Origin: Notolepis coatsorum
Lineage: Eukaryota > Chordata > Actinopteri > Aulopiformes > Paralepididae
DNA: 64,000 nucleotides
Direction: 5' to 3'
Assembly (NCBI GenBank): GCA_963971535.1
Contig: OZ020598.1
Coordinates: 96,341,935 to 96,405,934 of the forward strand
The translations under genes and the position numbers were made by a program. Shown piece after piece: positions 24,725 through 36,340 of the stretch. Within the stretch, counting starts at the first letter, position 1; each line of letters begins with the position of its first letter. The notes below the pieces were generated by a model, which worked only from the letters and a program-made list of their open reading frames with translations, was not told the DNA's origin and made no database searches.

Positions 24725-24753
24725 CACAATTTCCCCCGCGCGGAATTGTCTAG
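24725..24753 (+). other. 3' stem-loop and CTAG terminus of the HINE-like element (representative)
   Basis: ACAATT pairs with AATTGT around a GC-rich segment (CCGCGCGG); a bulged T allows a further two G-C pairs. CTAG follows immediately, matching the CTRR terminus with adjacent hairpin known from rolling-circle elements. The inverted copy of the 5' end lies about 12 bp upstream of the hairpin. Copy 2 has a C-expanded loop and copy 11 a shortened one. Confidence 0.8.
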
Positions 24754-24819
24754 TTAGTGTGGGTGACCTGGCGAAGCCAGGTTGCCACCCACACTATACA
24801 TATCCATACTCTTTTTATT

Positions 24820-27800
24820 AGTGTGGGTGACCTGGCGAAGCCAGGTTGCCACCCACACTATACATATCCATACTCTTTTTATTTATAATTATTATTCTTT
24901 ATTCCACCGATTTTGCAAACACTTTGCAACACGTAAGCGTTCGCGCCCCATACACGTGAAAGGTATCAAAACGAGCGGCTTGCCTATGGCAACACCGGTC
25001 TCCGAACTCGTAAAGTTTCACCGCACCGTCTGGCTACGAATCGACTTTAAACGGTAAAATATCGGTCCCATTGGGAATGCATTGCATTTTAGAGTGTAGC
25101 AGCTGAAATAATCTTTTTCCCCCTACCTTGGGTGAATTGCGAGTGTGATCTCAATTTTGGACGTAGAAATAAAACAAACACATCAAAACGATGACACGGC
25201 TGTCAACCCGCTCACAAAAGAAAAATAAATGGAATTGGACATTTCTATCTCAACTGACGACCATTTGTTTGAAGGTTCTCCTCCCCATTGACCGCCATGC
25301 AATCGCACTCTAGAAATCACATTTTTCACACTATTTTTTAGCCTTCTGTTCCGATCGCCGAAGGAGTGCCACAATATCGCACGAATGTCACAATATCGCG
25401 CACAACCCTTCGCCTACTCGTTGTAGTGCTCATGTGCGCGTCACAACGCTTCATCTCTTATAGTTTTCTTTTAATCAACAATGCAGTCATGCATCTGCCT
25501 CCATAGAAATGCATTGGATAGAAAATATGCAAGTCATAGTGATTGCTTCACCTGTGTGGCTCATGGCTCACTCATGATTGGTTCAGCTGTGTGGCTCGTG
25601 GCTGAGCTGCCAATGACATCATCCACTTAACCCATCATTGGCCATCACTGTGTTGCACTACTGAATTGCTGACAGCGCCCTCTGTCTTGTGGGTTGTGTC
25701 ATTGTACTCAGTAGGGATATCCTCTTTCATTTTTCATTGGTCCATGTTGACCACCTTTCATTGGTCGATGTTGACCACTCCCCCGATCCTTAGACCACGC
25801 CCCCTTAGGCCACACCCCCTCAGTGTATCTCTTGAACCGTTTGTCGTAGAGACTTGCGGATTGTGCCATTGTACTCGGTGTAATAGTGTAATAGTGTGTA
25901 ATAGTGTAATAGTGTAATAGTGTGTAATAGTGTAATAGTGTGTAATAGTGTAATAGTGTAATAGTGTGTAATAGTGTAATAGTGTGTAATAGTGTAATAG
26001 TGTAATAGTGTGTAATAGTGTAATAGTGTGTAATAGTGTAATAGTGTGTAATAGTGTAATATTGTGTAATAGTGTAATAGTGTAATAGTGTGTAATAGTG
26101 TAATAGTGTAATAGTGTGTAATAGTGTAATAGTGTATAATAGTGTGTAATAGTGTGTAATAGTGTAATAGTGTAATAGTGTGTAATAGTGTGTAATAGTG
26201 TAATAGTGTGTAATAGTGTAATAGTGTGTAATAGTGTAATAGTGTAATAGTGTAATAGTGTGTAATAGTGTAATATTGTGTAATAGTGTAATAGTGTAAT
26301 AGTGTGTAATAGTGTGTAATAGTGTAATAGTGTGTAATAGTGTGTAATAGTGTAATAGTGTGTAATAGTGTGTAATAGTGTAATAGTGTGTAATAGTGTA
26401 ATAGTGTGTAATAGTGTAATAGTGTGTAATAGTGTAATAGTGTGTAATAGTGTAATAGTGTAATAGTGTGTAATAGTGTAATAGTGTAATAGTGTAATAG
26501 TGTGTAATAGTGTAATAGTGTGTAATAGTGTAATAGTGTAATAGTGTGTAATAGTGTAATAGTGTGTAATAGTGTAATAGTGTAATAGTGTGTAATATTG
26601 TGTAATAGTGTAATAGTGTAATAGTGTGTAATAGTGTAATAGTGTAATAGTGTGTAATAGTGTAATAGTGTATAATAGTGTGTAATAGTGTAATAGTGTG
26701 TAATAGTGTAATAGTGTAATAGTGTGTAATAGTGTGTAATAGTGTAATAGTGTGTAATAGTGTAATAGTGTGTAATAGTGTAATAGTGTGTAATAGTGTA
26801 ATAGTGTAATAGTGTGTAATAGTGTAATAGTGTAATAGTGTAATAGTGTGTAATAGTGTAATAGTGTAATAGTGTAATAGTGTGTAATAGTGTGTAATAG
26901 TGTGTAATAGTGTAATAGTGTGTAATAGTGTGTAATAGTGTAATAGTGTGTAATAGTGTAATAGTGTGTAATAGTGTAATAGTGTGTAATAGTGTAATAG
27001 TGTAATAGTGTGTAATAGTGTAATAGTGTGTAATAGTGTAATAGTGTAATAGTGTGTAATAGTGTAATATTGTGTAATAGTGTAATAGTGTAATAGTGTG
27101 TAATAGTGTAATAGTGTGTAATAGTGTAATAGTGTAATAGTGTGTAATAGTGTGTAATAGTGTGTAATAGTGTAATAGTGTGTAATAGTGTAATAGTGTA
27201 ATAGTGTGTAATAGTGTAATAGTGTGTAATAGTGTAATAGTGTAATAGTGTAATAGTGTGTAATAGTGTGTAATAGTGTAATAGTGTGTAATAGTGTGTA
27301 ATAGTGTAATAGTGTGTAATAGTGTAATAGTGTGTAATAGTGTAATAGTGTGTAATAGTGTAATAGAGTGTAATAGTGTAATAGTGTGTAATAGTGTAAT
27401 AGTGTAATAGTGTGTAATAGTGTAATAGTGTAATAGTGTGTAATAGTGTAATAGTGTAATAGTGTGTAATAGTGTAATAGTGTAATAGTGTGTAATAGTG
27501 TAATAGTGTAATAGTGTGTAATAGTGTGTAATAGTGTAATAGCGTGTAATAGTGTAATAGCGTGTAATAGTGTAATAGTGTGTAATAGTGTAATAGTGTG
27601 TAATAGTGTAATAGTGTGTAATAGTGTAATAGTGTGTAATAGTGTAATAGTGTAATAGTGTGTAATAGTGTAATATTGTGTAATAGTGTAATAGTGTAAT
27701 AGTGTAATAGTGTAATAGTGTGTAATAGTGTAATAGTGTGTAATAGTGTAATAGTGTGTAATAGTGTGTAATAGTGTAATAGTGTGTAATAGTGTAATAG

Positions 27801-28697
27801 TGTGTAATAGTGTAATAGTGTAATAGTGTGTAATGGTGTAATAGTGTAATAGTGTGTAATAGTGTAATAGTGTAATAGTGTAATAGTGTAATAGTGTGTA
27901 ATAGTGTAATAGTGTAATAGTGTGTAATAGTGTAATAGTGTGTAATAGTGTAATAGTGTGTAATAGTGTAATAGTGTAATAGTGTGTAATAGTGTAATAG
28001 TGTGTAATAGTGTAATAGTGTAATAGTGTGTAATAGTGTAATAGTGTGTAATAGTGTAATAGTGTGTAATAGTGTAATAGTGTAATAGTGTGTAATAGTG
28101 TAATAGTGTGTAATAGTGTAATAGTGTAATAGTGTGTAATAGTGTAATAGTGTGTAATAGTGTGTAATAGTGTAATAGTGTAATAGTGTAATAGTGTGTA
28201 ATAGTGTAATAGTGTAATAGTGTGTAATAGTGTAATAGTGTAATAGTGTGTAATAGTGTAATAGTGTAATAGTGTAATAGTGTGTAATAGTGTGTAATAG
28301 TGTAATAGTGTGTAATAGTGTGTAATAGTGTAATAGTGTGTAATAGTGTAATAGTGTAATAGTGTGTAATAGTGTAATAGTGTGTAATAGTGTGTAATAG
28401 TGTTATAGTGTAATAGTGTGTAATCGTGTAATAGTGTGTAATAGTGTGTAATAGTGTGTAATAGTGTAATAGTGTGTAATAGTGTAATAGTGTTGCGGGT
28501 TGTGTCGTTGCACTCAGTAGGGATATCCTCTTTCATTGGTCTATGTTGACCACTCCCCGATCCTTAGGCCGCGCCCCCTTTTTGTATCCTTTGAACCGTT
28601 TGTCATAGAGACTCGCGAGAGACCCTCTCCCCCGTTGGCCGGCGGTGCACAGGCGTCACCCACACTTTCACAATTTCCCCCGCGCGGAATTGTCTAG
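24820..28697 (+). mobile_element. HINE-like copy 3, nested inside copy 2
   Basis: Complete element from AGTGTGGG to CTAG, inserted between CTTTTTATT and TTATTATT of copy 2. Its array (25878-28493) carries the same ordered private variants as copy 1. Anchor offsets of 3,927, 3,937 and 3,945 bp imply only one 10-bp and one 8-bp unit difference over about 2.6 kb. D' lacks one C relative to copy 1. It is most simply a recent transposed copy of copy 1, or the reverse. Confidence 0.88.
25878..28493 (+). repeat. TAATAGTG 8/10-bp satellite array (copy 3)
   Basis: Near-identical sister of the array at 21951-24548, with the same variant order (AATAGAG near 27361, TAATGG at 27831, TAATCG at 28421). Confidence 0.97.
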
Positions 28698-29826
28698 TTA
28701 TTATTATTCTTTATTCCACCGATTTTGCAAACACTTTGCAACACGTAAGCGTTCGCGCCCCATACACGTGAAAGGTATCAAAACGAGCGGCTTGCCTATG
28801 GCAACACCGGTCTCCGAACTCGTAAAGTTTCACCGCACCGTCTGGCTACGAATCGACTTTAAACGGTAAAATATCGGTCCCATTGGGAATGCATTGCATT
28901 TTAGAGTGTAGCAGCTGAAATAATCTTTTTCCCCCTACCTTGGGTGAATTGCGAGTGTGATCTCAATTTTGGACGTAGAAATAAAACAAACACATCAAAA
29001 CGATGACACGGCTGTCAACCCGCTCACAAAAGAAAAATAAATGGAATTGGACATTTCTATCTCAACTGACGACCATTTGTTTGAAGGTTCTCCTCCCCAT
29101 TGACCGCCATGCAATCGCACTCTAGAAATCACATTTTTCACACTATTTTTTAGCCTTCTGTTCCGATCGCCGAAGGAGTGCCACAATATCGCACGAATGT
29201 CACAATATCGCGCACAACCCTTCGCCTACTCGTTGTAGTGCTCATGTGCGCGTCACAACGCTTCATCTCTTATAGTTTTCTTTTAATCAATGTGACAATG
29301 CAGTCATGCATCTGCCTCCATAGAAATGCATTGGATAGAAAATATGCAAGTCATAGTGATTGCTTCACCTGTGTGGCTCATGGCTCACTCATGATTGGTT
29401 CAGCTGTGTGGCTCGTGGCTGAGCTGCCAATGACATCATCCACTTAACCCATCATTGGCCATCACTGTGTTGCACTACTGAATTGCTGACAGCGCCCTCT
29501 GTCTTGTGGGTTGTGTCATTGTACTCAGTAGGGATATCCTCTTTCATTTTTCATTGGTCCATGTTGACCCCCTTTCATTGGTCGATGTTGACCACTCCCC
29601 CGATCCTTAGACCACGCCCCCTTAGGCCACACCCCCTCAGTGTATCTCTTGAACCGTTTGTCGTAGAGACTTGCGGTTTGTGCCATTGGTCGATGTTGAC
29701 CACCTTTCATTGGTCGATGTTGACCACTCCCCCGATCCTTAGACCACGCCCCCTTAGGCCACACCCCCTCAGTGTATCTCTTGAACCGTTTGTCGTAGAG
29801 ACTTGCGGATTGTGCCATTGTACTCG

Positions 29827-30200
29827 GTGTAATAGTGTAATAGTGTGTAATAGTGTAATAGTGTGTAATAGTGTAATAGTGTAATAGTGTGTAATAGTGT
29901 GTAATAGTGTAATAGTGTAATAGTGTGTAATAGTGTGTAATAGTGTAATAGTGTAATAGTGTGTAATAGTGTAATATTGTGTAATAGTGTAATAGTGTAT
30001 TAGTGTGTAATAGTGTAATAGTGTGTAATAGTGTGTAATAGTGTAATAGTGTACTAGTGTGTAATAGTGTAATAGTGTGTAATAGTGTAATAGTGTGTAA
30101 TAGTGTAATAGTGTAATAGTGTGTAATAGTGTAATAGTGTAATAGTGTGTAATAGTGTAATAGTGTGTAATAGTGTAATAGTGTAATAGTGTGTAATAGT
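29827..30200 (+). repeat. Short TAATAGTG array (copy 2, first)
   Basis: Contains the variants TGTATTAG (about 29998) and GTACTAG (about 30052), which recur 607 bp downstream. It breaks off abruptly into a D module at GTAATAGTACTCCCC. Confidence 0.93.
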
Positions 30201-30433
30201 ACTCCCCCGATCCTTAGACCACGCCCCCTTAGGCCACACCCCCTCAGTGTATCTCTTGAACCGTTTGTCGTAGAGACTTGCGGTTTGTGCCATTGGTCGA
30301 TGTTGACCACCTTTCATTGGTCGATGTTGACCACTCCCCCGATCCTTAGACCACGCCCCCTTAGGCCACACCCCCTCAGTGTATCTCTTGAACCGTTTGT
30401 CGTAGAGACTTGCGGATTGTGCCATTGTACTCG
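30201..30433 (+). repeat. D modules inside the array of copy 2
   Basis: One partial and one full D module (CCGATCCTTAGACCACGCCC, CTCTTGAACCGTTTGTCG, ATTGGTCGATGTTGACC) split the array. With the following array start they form a 607-bp local duplication of the preceding D-plus-array segment. Confidence 0.88.
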
Positions 30434-33400
30434 GTGTAATAGTGTAATAGTGTGTAATAGTGTAATAGTGTGTAATAGTGTAATAGTGTAATAGTGTGTA
30501 ATAGTGTGTAATAGTGTAATAGTGTAATAGTGTGTAATAGTGTGTAATAGTGTAATAGTGTAATAGTGTGTAATAGTGTAATATTGTGTAATAGTGTAAT
30601 AGTGTATTAGTGTGTAATAGTGTAATAGTGTGTAATAGTGTGTAATAGTGTAATAGTGTACTAGTGTGTAATAGTGTAATAGTGTGTAATAGTGTAATAG
30701 TGTGTAATAGTGTAATAGTGTAATAGTGTGTAATAGTGTAATAGTGTAATAGTGTGTAATAGTGTAATAGTGTGTAATAGTGTAATAGTGTAATAGTGTG
30801 TAATAGTGTAATAGTGTGTAATAGTGTAATAGTGTAATAGTGTGTAATAGTGTAATAGTGTGTAATAGTGTAATAGTGTGTAATAGTGTAATAGTGTAAT
30901 AGTGTGTAATAGTGTGTAATAGTGTAATAGTGTAATAGTGTAATAGTGTGTAATAGTGTAATAGAGTAATAGTGTGTAATAGTGTAATAGTGTGTAATAG
31001 TGTAATAGTGTAATAGTGTGTAATAGTGTAATAGTGTAATAGTGTAATAGTGTGTAATAGTGTGTAATAGTGTAATAGTGTAATAGTGTGTAATAGTGTA
31101 ATAGTGTGTAATAGTGTAATAGTGTAATAGTGTGTAATAGTGTGTAATAGTGTAATAGTGTAATAGTGTGTAATAGTGTAATAGTGTGTAATAGTGTAAT
31201 AGTGTAATAGTGTAATAGTGTGTAATAGTGTAATAGTGTAATAGTGTGTAATAGTGTAATAGTGTAATAGTGTGTAATAGTGTAATAGTGTAATAGTGTG
31301 TAATAGTGTAATAGTGTGTAATAGTGTGTAATAGTGTGTAATAGTGTAATAGTGTGTAATAGTGTAATAGTGTAATAGTGTGTAATAGTGTAATAGTGTG
31401 CAATAGTGTAATAGTGTAATAGTGTGTAATAGTGTGTAATAGTGTAATAGTGTAATAGTGTGTAATAGTGTAATAGTGTGTAATAGTGTAATAGTGTAAT
31501 AGTGTGTAATAGTGTAATATTGTGTAATAGTGTAATAGTGTAATAGTGTGTAATAGTGTAATAGTGTATAATAGTGTGTAATAGTGTAATAGTGTGTAAT
31601 AGTGTAATAGTGTGTAATAGTGTGTAATAGTGTAATAGTGTAATAGTGTAATAGTGTGTAATAGTGTAATAGTGTAATAGTGTGTAATAGTGTGTAATAG
31701 TGTAATAGTGTAATAGTGTAATAGTGTGTAATAGTGTAATAGAGTAATAGTGTGTAATAGTGTAATAGTGTGTAATAGTGTAATAGTGTAATAGTGTGTA
31801 ATAGTGTAATAGTGTAATAGTGTAATAGTGTGTAATAGTGTGTAATAGTGTAATAGTGTAATAGTGTGTAATAGTGTAATAGTGTGTAATAGTGTAATAG
31901 TGTAATAGTGTGTAATAGTGTGTAATAGTGTAATAGTGTAATAGTGTGTAATAGTGTAATAGTGTGTAATAGTGTAATAGTGTAATAGTGTAATAGTGTG
32001 TAATAGTGTAATAGTGTAATAGTGTGTAATAGTGTAATAGTGTAATAGTGTGTAATAGTGTAATAGTGTAATAGTGTGTAATAGTGTAATAGTGTGTAAT
32101 AGTGTGTAATAGTGTGTAATAGTGTAATAGTGTGTAATAGTGTAATAGTGTAATAGTGTGTAATAGTGTAATAGTGTGCAATAGTGTAATAGTGTAATAG
32201 TGTGTAATAGTGTGTAATAGTGTAATAGTGTAATAGTGTGTAATAGTGTAATAGTGTGTAATAGTGTAATAGTGTAATAGTGTGTAATAGTGTAATATTG
32301 TGTAATAGTGTAATAGTGTAATAGTGTGTAATAGTGTAATAGTGTATAATAGTGTGTAATAGTGTAATAGTGTGTAATAGTGTAATAGTGTGTAATAGTG
32401 TGTAATAGTGTAATAGTGTGTAATAGTGTAATAGTGTGTAATAGTGTAATAGTGTGTAATAGTGTAATAGTGTAATAGTGTGTAATAGTGTAATAGTGTA
32501 ATAGTGTAATAGTGTGTAATAGTGTAATATTGTGTAATAGTGTAATAGTGTAATAGTGTGTAATAGTGTAATAGTGTGTAATAGTGTGTAATAGTGTAAT
32601 AGTGTGTAATAGTGTAATAGTGTGTAATAGTGTAATAGTGTGTAATAGTGTAATAGTGTAATAGTGTGTAATAGTGTAATAGTGTAATAGTGTAATAGTG
32701 TGTAATAGTGTAATATTGTGTAATAGTGTAATAGTGTAATAGTGTGTAATAGTGTAATAGTGTGTAATAGTGTGTAATAGTGTAATAGTGTGTAATAGTG
32801 TAATAGTGTAATAGTGTGTAATAGTGTGTAATAGTGTGTAATAGTGTAATATTGTGTAATAGTGTAATAGTGTGTAATAGTGTAATAGTGTGTAATAGTG
32901 TAATAGTGTAATAGTGTGTAATAGTGTAATAGTGTAATAGTGTAATAGTGTGTAATAGTGTAATAGTGTGTAATAGTGTAATAGTGTGTAATAGTGTGTA
33001 ATAGTGTAATAGTGTGTAATAGTGTAATAGTGTGTAATAGTGTAATAGTGTGTAATAGTGTAATAGTGTAATAGTGTGTAATAGTGTAATAGTGTAATAG
33101 TGTGTAATAGTGTAATAGTGTAATAGTGTAATAGTGTGTAATAGTGTAATAGTGTAATAGTGTAATAGTGTGTAATAGTGTAATAGTGTAATAGTGTGTA
33201 ATAGTGTAATAGTGTGTAATAGTGTAATAGTGTAATAGTGTGTAATAGTGTGTAATAGTGTAATAGTGTAATAGTGTAATAGTGTAATAGCGTGTAATAG
33301 TGTAATAGTGTAATAGTGTAATAGTGTGTAATAGTGTAATAGTGTGTAATAGTGTAATAGTGTAATAGTGTGTAATAGTGTGTAATAGTGTAATAGTGTG

Positions 33401-33499
33401 TAATAGTGTAATAGTGTGTAATAGTGTAATAGTGTGTAATAGTGTGTAATAGTGTGTAATAGTGTAATATTGTGTAATAGTGTAATAGTGTAATAGTGT
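30434..33499 (+). repeat. Long TAATAGTG array with 778-bp higher-order repeat (copy 2, second)
   Basis: Variant units recur at a constant 778-bp offset: AATAGAGTAAT (about 30961 and 31739), GTGTGCAATAG (about 31400 and 32178), AATATTG and TATAATAG (about 31519/31566 and 32297/32344). This shows a segmental duplication within the satellite. The minus-strand open frame of over 1,100 codons is a repeat artefact. Confidence 0.93.
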
Positions 33500-34619
33500 T
33501 GTGGGTTGTGTCATTGCACTCAGTAGGGATATCCTCTTTGATTGGTCTATGTTGACCACTCCCCCGATCCTTAGGCCGCGCCCCCTTTTTGTATCCTTTG
33601 AACCGTTTGTCATAGAGACTCGCGAGAGACCCTCTCCCCCGTTGGCCGGCGGTGCACAGGCGTCACCCACACTTTCACAATTTCCCCCCCGCGGAATTGT
33701 CTAGTTAGTGTGGGTGACCTGGCGAAGCCAGGTTGCCACCCACACTATACATATCCATACTCTTTTTATTTATAATTATTATTCTTTATTCCACCGATTT
33801 TGCAAACACTTTGCAACACGTAAGCGTTCGCGCCCCATACACGTGAAAGGTATCAAAACGAGCGGCTTGCCTATGGCAACACCGGTCTCCGAACTCGTAA
33901 AGTTTCACCGCACCGTCTGGCTACGAATCGACTTTAAACGGTAAAATATCGGTCCCATTGGGAATGCATTGCATTTTAGAGTGTAGCAGCTGAAATAATC
34001 TTTTTCCCCCTACCTTGGGTGAATTGCGAGTGTGATCTCAATTTTGGACGTAGAAATAAAACAAACACATCAAAACGATGACACGGCTGTCAACCCGCTC
34101 ACAAAAGAAAAATAAATGGAATTGGACATTTCTATCTCAACTGACGACCATTTGTTTGAAGGTTCTCCTCCCCATTGACCGCCATGCAATTGCACTCTAG
34201 AAATCACATTTTTCACACTATTTTTTAGCCTTCTGTTCCGATCGCCGAAGGAGTGCCACAATATCGCACGAATGTCACAATATCGCGCACAACCCTTCGC
34301 CTACTCGTTGTAGTGCTCATGTGCGCGTCACAACGCTTCATCTCTTATAGTTTTCTTTTAATCAATGTGACAATGCAGTCATGCATCTGCCTCCATAAAA
34401 TGCATTGGATAGAAAATATGCAAGTCATAGTGATTGCTTCACCTGTGTGGCTCATGGCTCACTCATGATTGGTTCAGCTGTGTGGCTCGTGGCTGAGCTG
34501 CCAATGACATCATCCACTTAACCCATCATTGGCCATCACTGTGTTGCAGTACTGAATTGCTGACAGCGCCCTCTGTCTTGTGGGTTGTGTCATTGTACTC
34601 AGTAGGGATATCCTCTTTC

Positions 34620-35078
34620 ATTTTTCATTGGTCCATGTTGACCACCTTTCATTGGTCGATGTTGACCACTCCCCCGATCATTAGACCACGCCCCCTTAGG
34701 CCACACCCCCTCAGTGTATCTCTTGAACCGTTTGTCGTAGAGACTTGCGGATTGTGCCATTGGTCGATGTTGACCACCTTTCATTGGTCGATGTTGACCA
34801 CTCCCCCTGTTGACCACCTTTCATTGGTCGATGTTGACCACTCCCCCGATCCTTAGACCACGCCCCCTTAGGCCACACCCCCTCAGTGTATCTCTTGAAC
34901 CGTTTGTCGTAGAGACTTGGGGATTGTGCCATTGGTCGATGTTGACCACCTTTCATTGGTCGATGTTGACCACTCCCCCGATCCTTAGACCACGCCCCCT
35001 TAGGCCACACCCCCTCAGTGTATCTCTTGAACCGTTTGTCGTAGAGACTTGCGGATTGTGCCATTGGTCGATGTTGAT
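34620..35078 (+). repeat. Triplicated D module (copy 4; same set in copies 5, 6, 8 and 11)
   Basis: Each D unit of about 110-150 bp contains TCATTGGTCGATGTTGACC, CCACGCCCCCTTAGG, CCACACCCCCTCAG and GAACCGTTTGTCGTAGAGAC. The set carries the odd fusion CTCCCCCTGTTGACC and the variant GACTTGGGGATTG, both shared by copies 4, 5, 6, 8 and 11. ATTGG (reverse CCAAT) and CACCC/GC-box-like motifs repeat in every unit. Promoter activity is only a possibility. Confidence 0.88.
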
Positions 35079-35713
35079 CGGAAAAATCCGAAAACTCGAA
35101 AAAATCCCAAAACTCGGAAAAATCTAAAATCCGAAAAAGTTCAAAAACTCGGAAAAATCCCAAAACCCGAAAACTCGGAAAAATCCGAAAACTCGGAAAA
35201 ATCTAAAAAGTTCCAAAACTCCGAAAAATCCCAAAACTCGGAAAAATCCGAAAACTCGGAAACATCAAAAATCCGAAAAAGTTCAAAAACTCGGAAAAGT
35301 CCGAAAATCCGAAAACTCGGAAAAATCCAAAAACTCGGAAAATTCCGAAAACTCGGAAACATCAAAAATCCGAAAAAGTTCAAAAACTCTGAAAAGTCCG
35401 AAAACCCAAAAACTCGGAAAAATCCGAAAACTCGGAAACATCAAAAATCCAAAAAAGTTCAAAAACTCGGAAAAGTCCGAAAACCCAAAAACTCGGAAAA
35501 ATCCGAAAACTCGGAAACATCAAAAATCCGAAAAAGTTCAAAAACTCGGAAAAGTCCGAAAACCCGAAAACCCGAAAAAATCCAAAAACTCTGAAAATTC
35601 CAAAAACTCGGAAACAGCAAAAATCCGAAAAAGTTCAAAAACTCGGAAAAGTCCGAAAACCCAAAAACTCGGAAAAATCCGAAAACTTGAAAAAGTCAGA
35701 AAACTCGAAAAGT
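35079..35713 (+). repeat. CGGAAA-type A-rich tandem array (copy 4)
   Basis: Irregular short units such as CTCGGAAAAATCCGAAAA and CATCAAAAATCCGAAAAAG occupy the slot where other copies have the TAATAGTG array, starting right after ATTGGTCGATGTTGAT of the last D module. Lys/Ser/Asn-rich open frames here are artefacts. Confidence 0.92.
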
Positions 35714-36165
35714 ACGTTTTTGTTTTAGTTCGTTCGTTTTTTTGCGTTTTTGTTTTAGTTCGTTTGTTTTTTTCTCATATAGAGAGTGAGAGAGACAGAG
35801 GAGAGAGATAAGTGTGATACAGGCTCATATAGAGAGTGAGAGAGACAGAGGAGGAGAGAGAAGTGTGATACAGGCTCATATAGAGAGTGAGAGAGACAGA
35901 GGAGGAGAGAGAAGTGTGATACAGGCTCATATAGAGAGTGAGAGAGTGAACTTTGAAGGCGTTTTTTCCAAAAATTAGTTTTAAGAGTTTTTCCTCATAC
36001 TCTGAGCCAGAAATCTCCACTTCAGTAGCACTCACATACACCAACCCTTCCAGTTCTATTCATATCTATGTTCTGAAGGTATTTACAGAAGGGTTTGTTG
36101 ATATCGCATTCATACCCTGATTTATATCACATTTTATTCCTAAAAACATGGCGAAATATGGAATT
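35714..36165 (+). other. Accessory segment unique to copies 4 and 6
   Basis: Spacer with two GTTTTTGTTTTAGTTCG repeats, then about 3.5 units of an AG-rich repeat (CTCATATAGAGAGTGAGAGA ... GTGTGATACAGG, 35775-35948). About 220 bp of apparently unique sequence follows (GAACTTTGAAGGCG to ATGGCGAAATATGG) and joins D' at about 36165. Its origin is unknown; capture of outside DNA by the element is possible. Confidence 0.8.
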
Positions 36166-36340
36166 TCCTCTTTGATTGGTCTATGTTGACCACTCCCCCG
36201 ATCCTTAGGCCGCGCCCCCTTTTTGTATCCTTTGAACCGTTTGTCATAGAGACTCGCGAGAGACCCTCTCCCCCGTTGGCCGGCGGTGCACAGGCGTCAC
36301 TCACACTTTCACAATTTCCCCCGCGCGGAATTGTCTAGTT

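Larger units (their letters stand above)
20895..24753 (+). mobile_element. HINE-like copy 1, full structure
   Basis: 5' end preceded by ATTATT, core at about 20975-21760, one D module (about 21765-21950), an array of TAATAGTG type (21951-24548), D' (24549-24690), inverted repeat near 24710, then hairpin and CTAG (24750-24753). The 3' neighbour starts after TT. Confidence 0.85.
24756..33704 (+). mobile_element. HINE-like copy 2, interrupted by copy 3
   Basis: The first 64 bp (24756-24819) carry the intact 5' end to CTTTTTATT. The rest resumes at 28698 with TTATTATTATTC and the usual CCACCGATTTTGC core. Between lies the complete copy 3. After the core come two D modules, a short array (29827-30200), two further D copies (30201-30433), a long array (30434-33499), D' and a CTAG end at 33701-33704. 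The 3' hairpin loop is expanded to CCCCCCCC before GCGG. Confidence 0.85.
33707..36338 (+). mobile_element. HINE-like copy 4, CGGAAA-array type
   Basis: Full 5' hairpin and core, three D modules (about 34620-35075), a CGGAAA-type array (35079-35713), a GTTTTTGTTTTAGTTCG spacer, an AG-rich repeat of about 55 bp (35775-35948), a unique segment of about 220 bp, D' and CTAG (36335-36338). Private changes shared with copies 5 and 6 are GCAATTGCACTC, CCATAAAATGC and CACTCACACT in the 3' inverted repeat. Confidence 0.87.

Noticed and set aside
20895-24753. Plain tandem satellite as the explanation for the 39-kb chain
   Set aside because: Fixed termini, a 3' hairpin with CTAG, T-T junctions and a clean nested insertion are not expected from a satellite alone.
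30314-33670. Minus-strand open frames up to 1,118 codons made of THYYTITLLHTI-type repeats
   Set aside because: They come from the complement of TAATAGTG/TGTAATAGTG, which has no stop in any frame. Base and dipeptide content follow the DNA repeat exactly.
35049-35594. Lys/Ser/Asn-rich open frames over the CGGAAA arrays
   Set aside because: Low-complexity translation of an A-rich tandem repeat; interrupted or shifted between copies.
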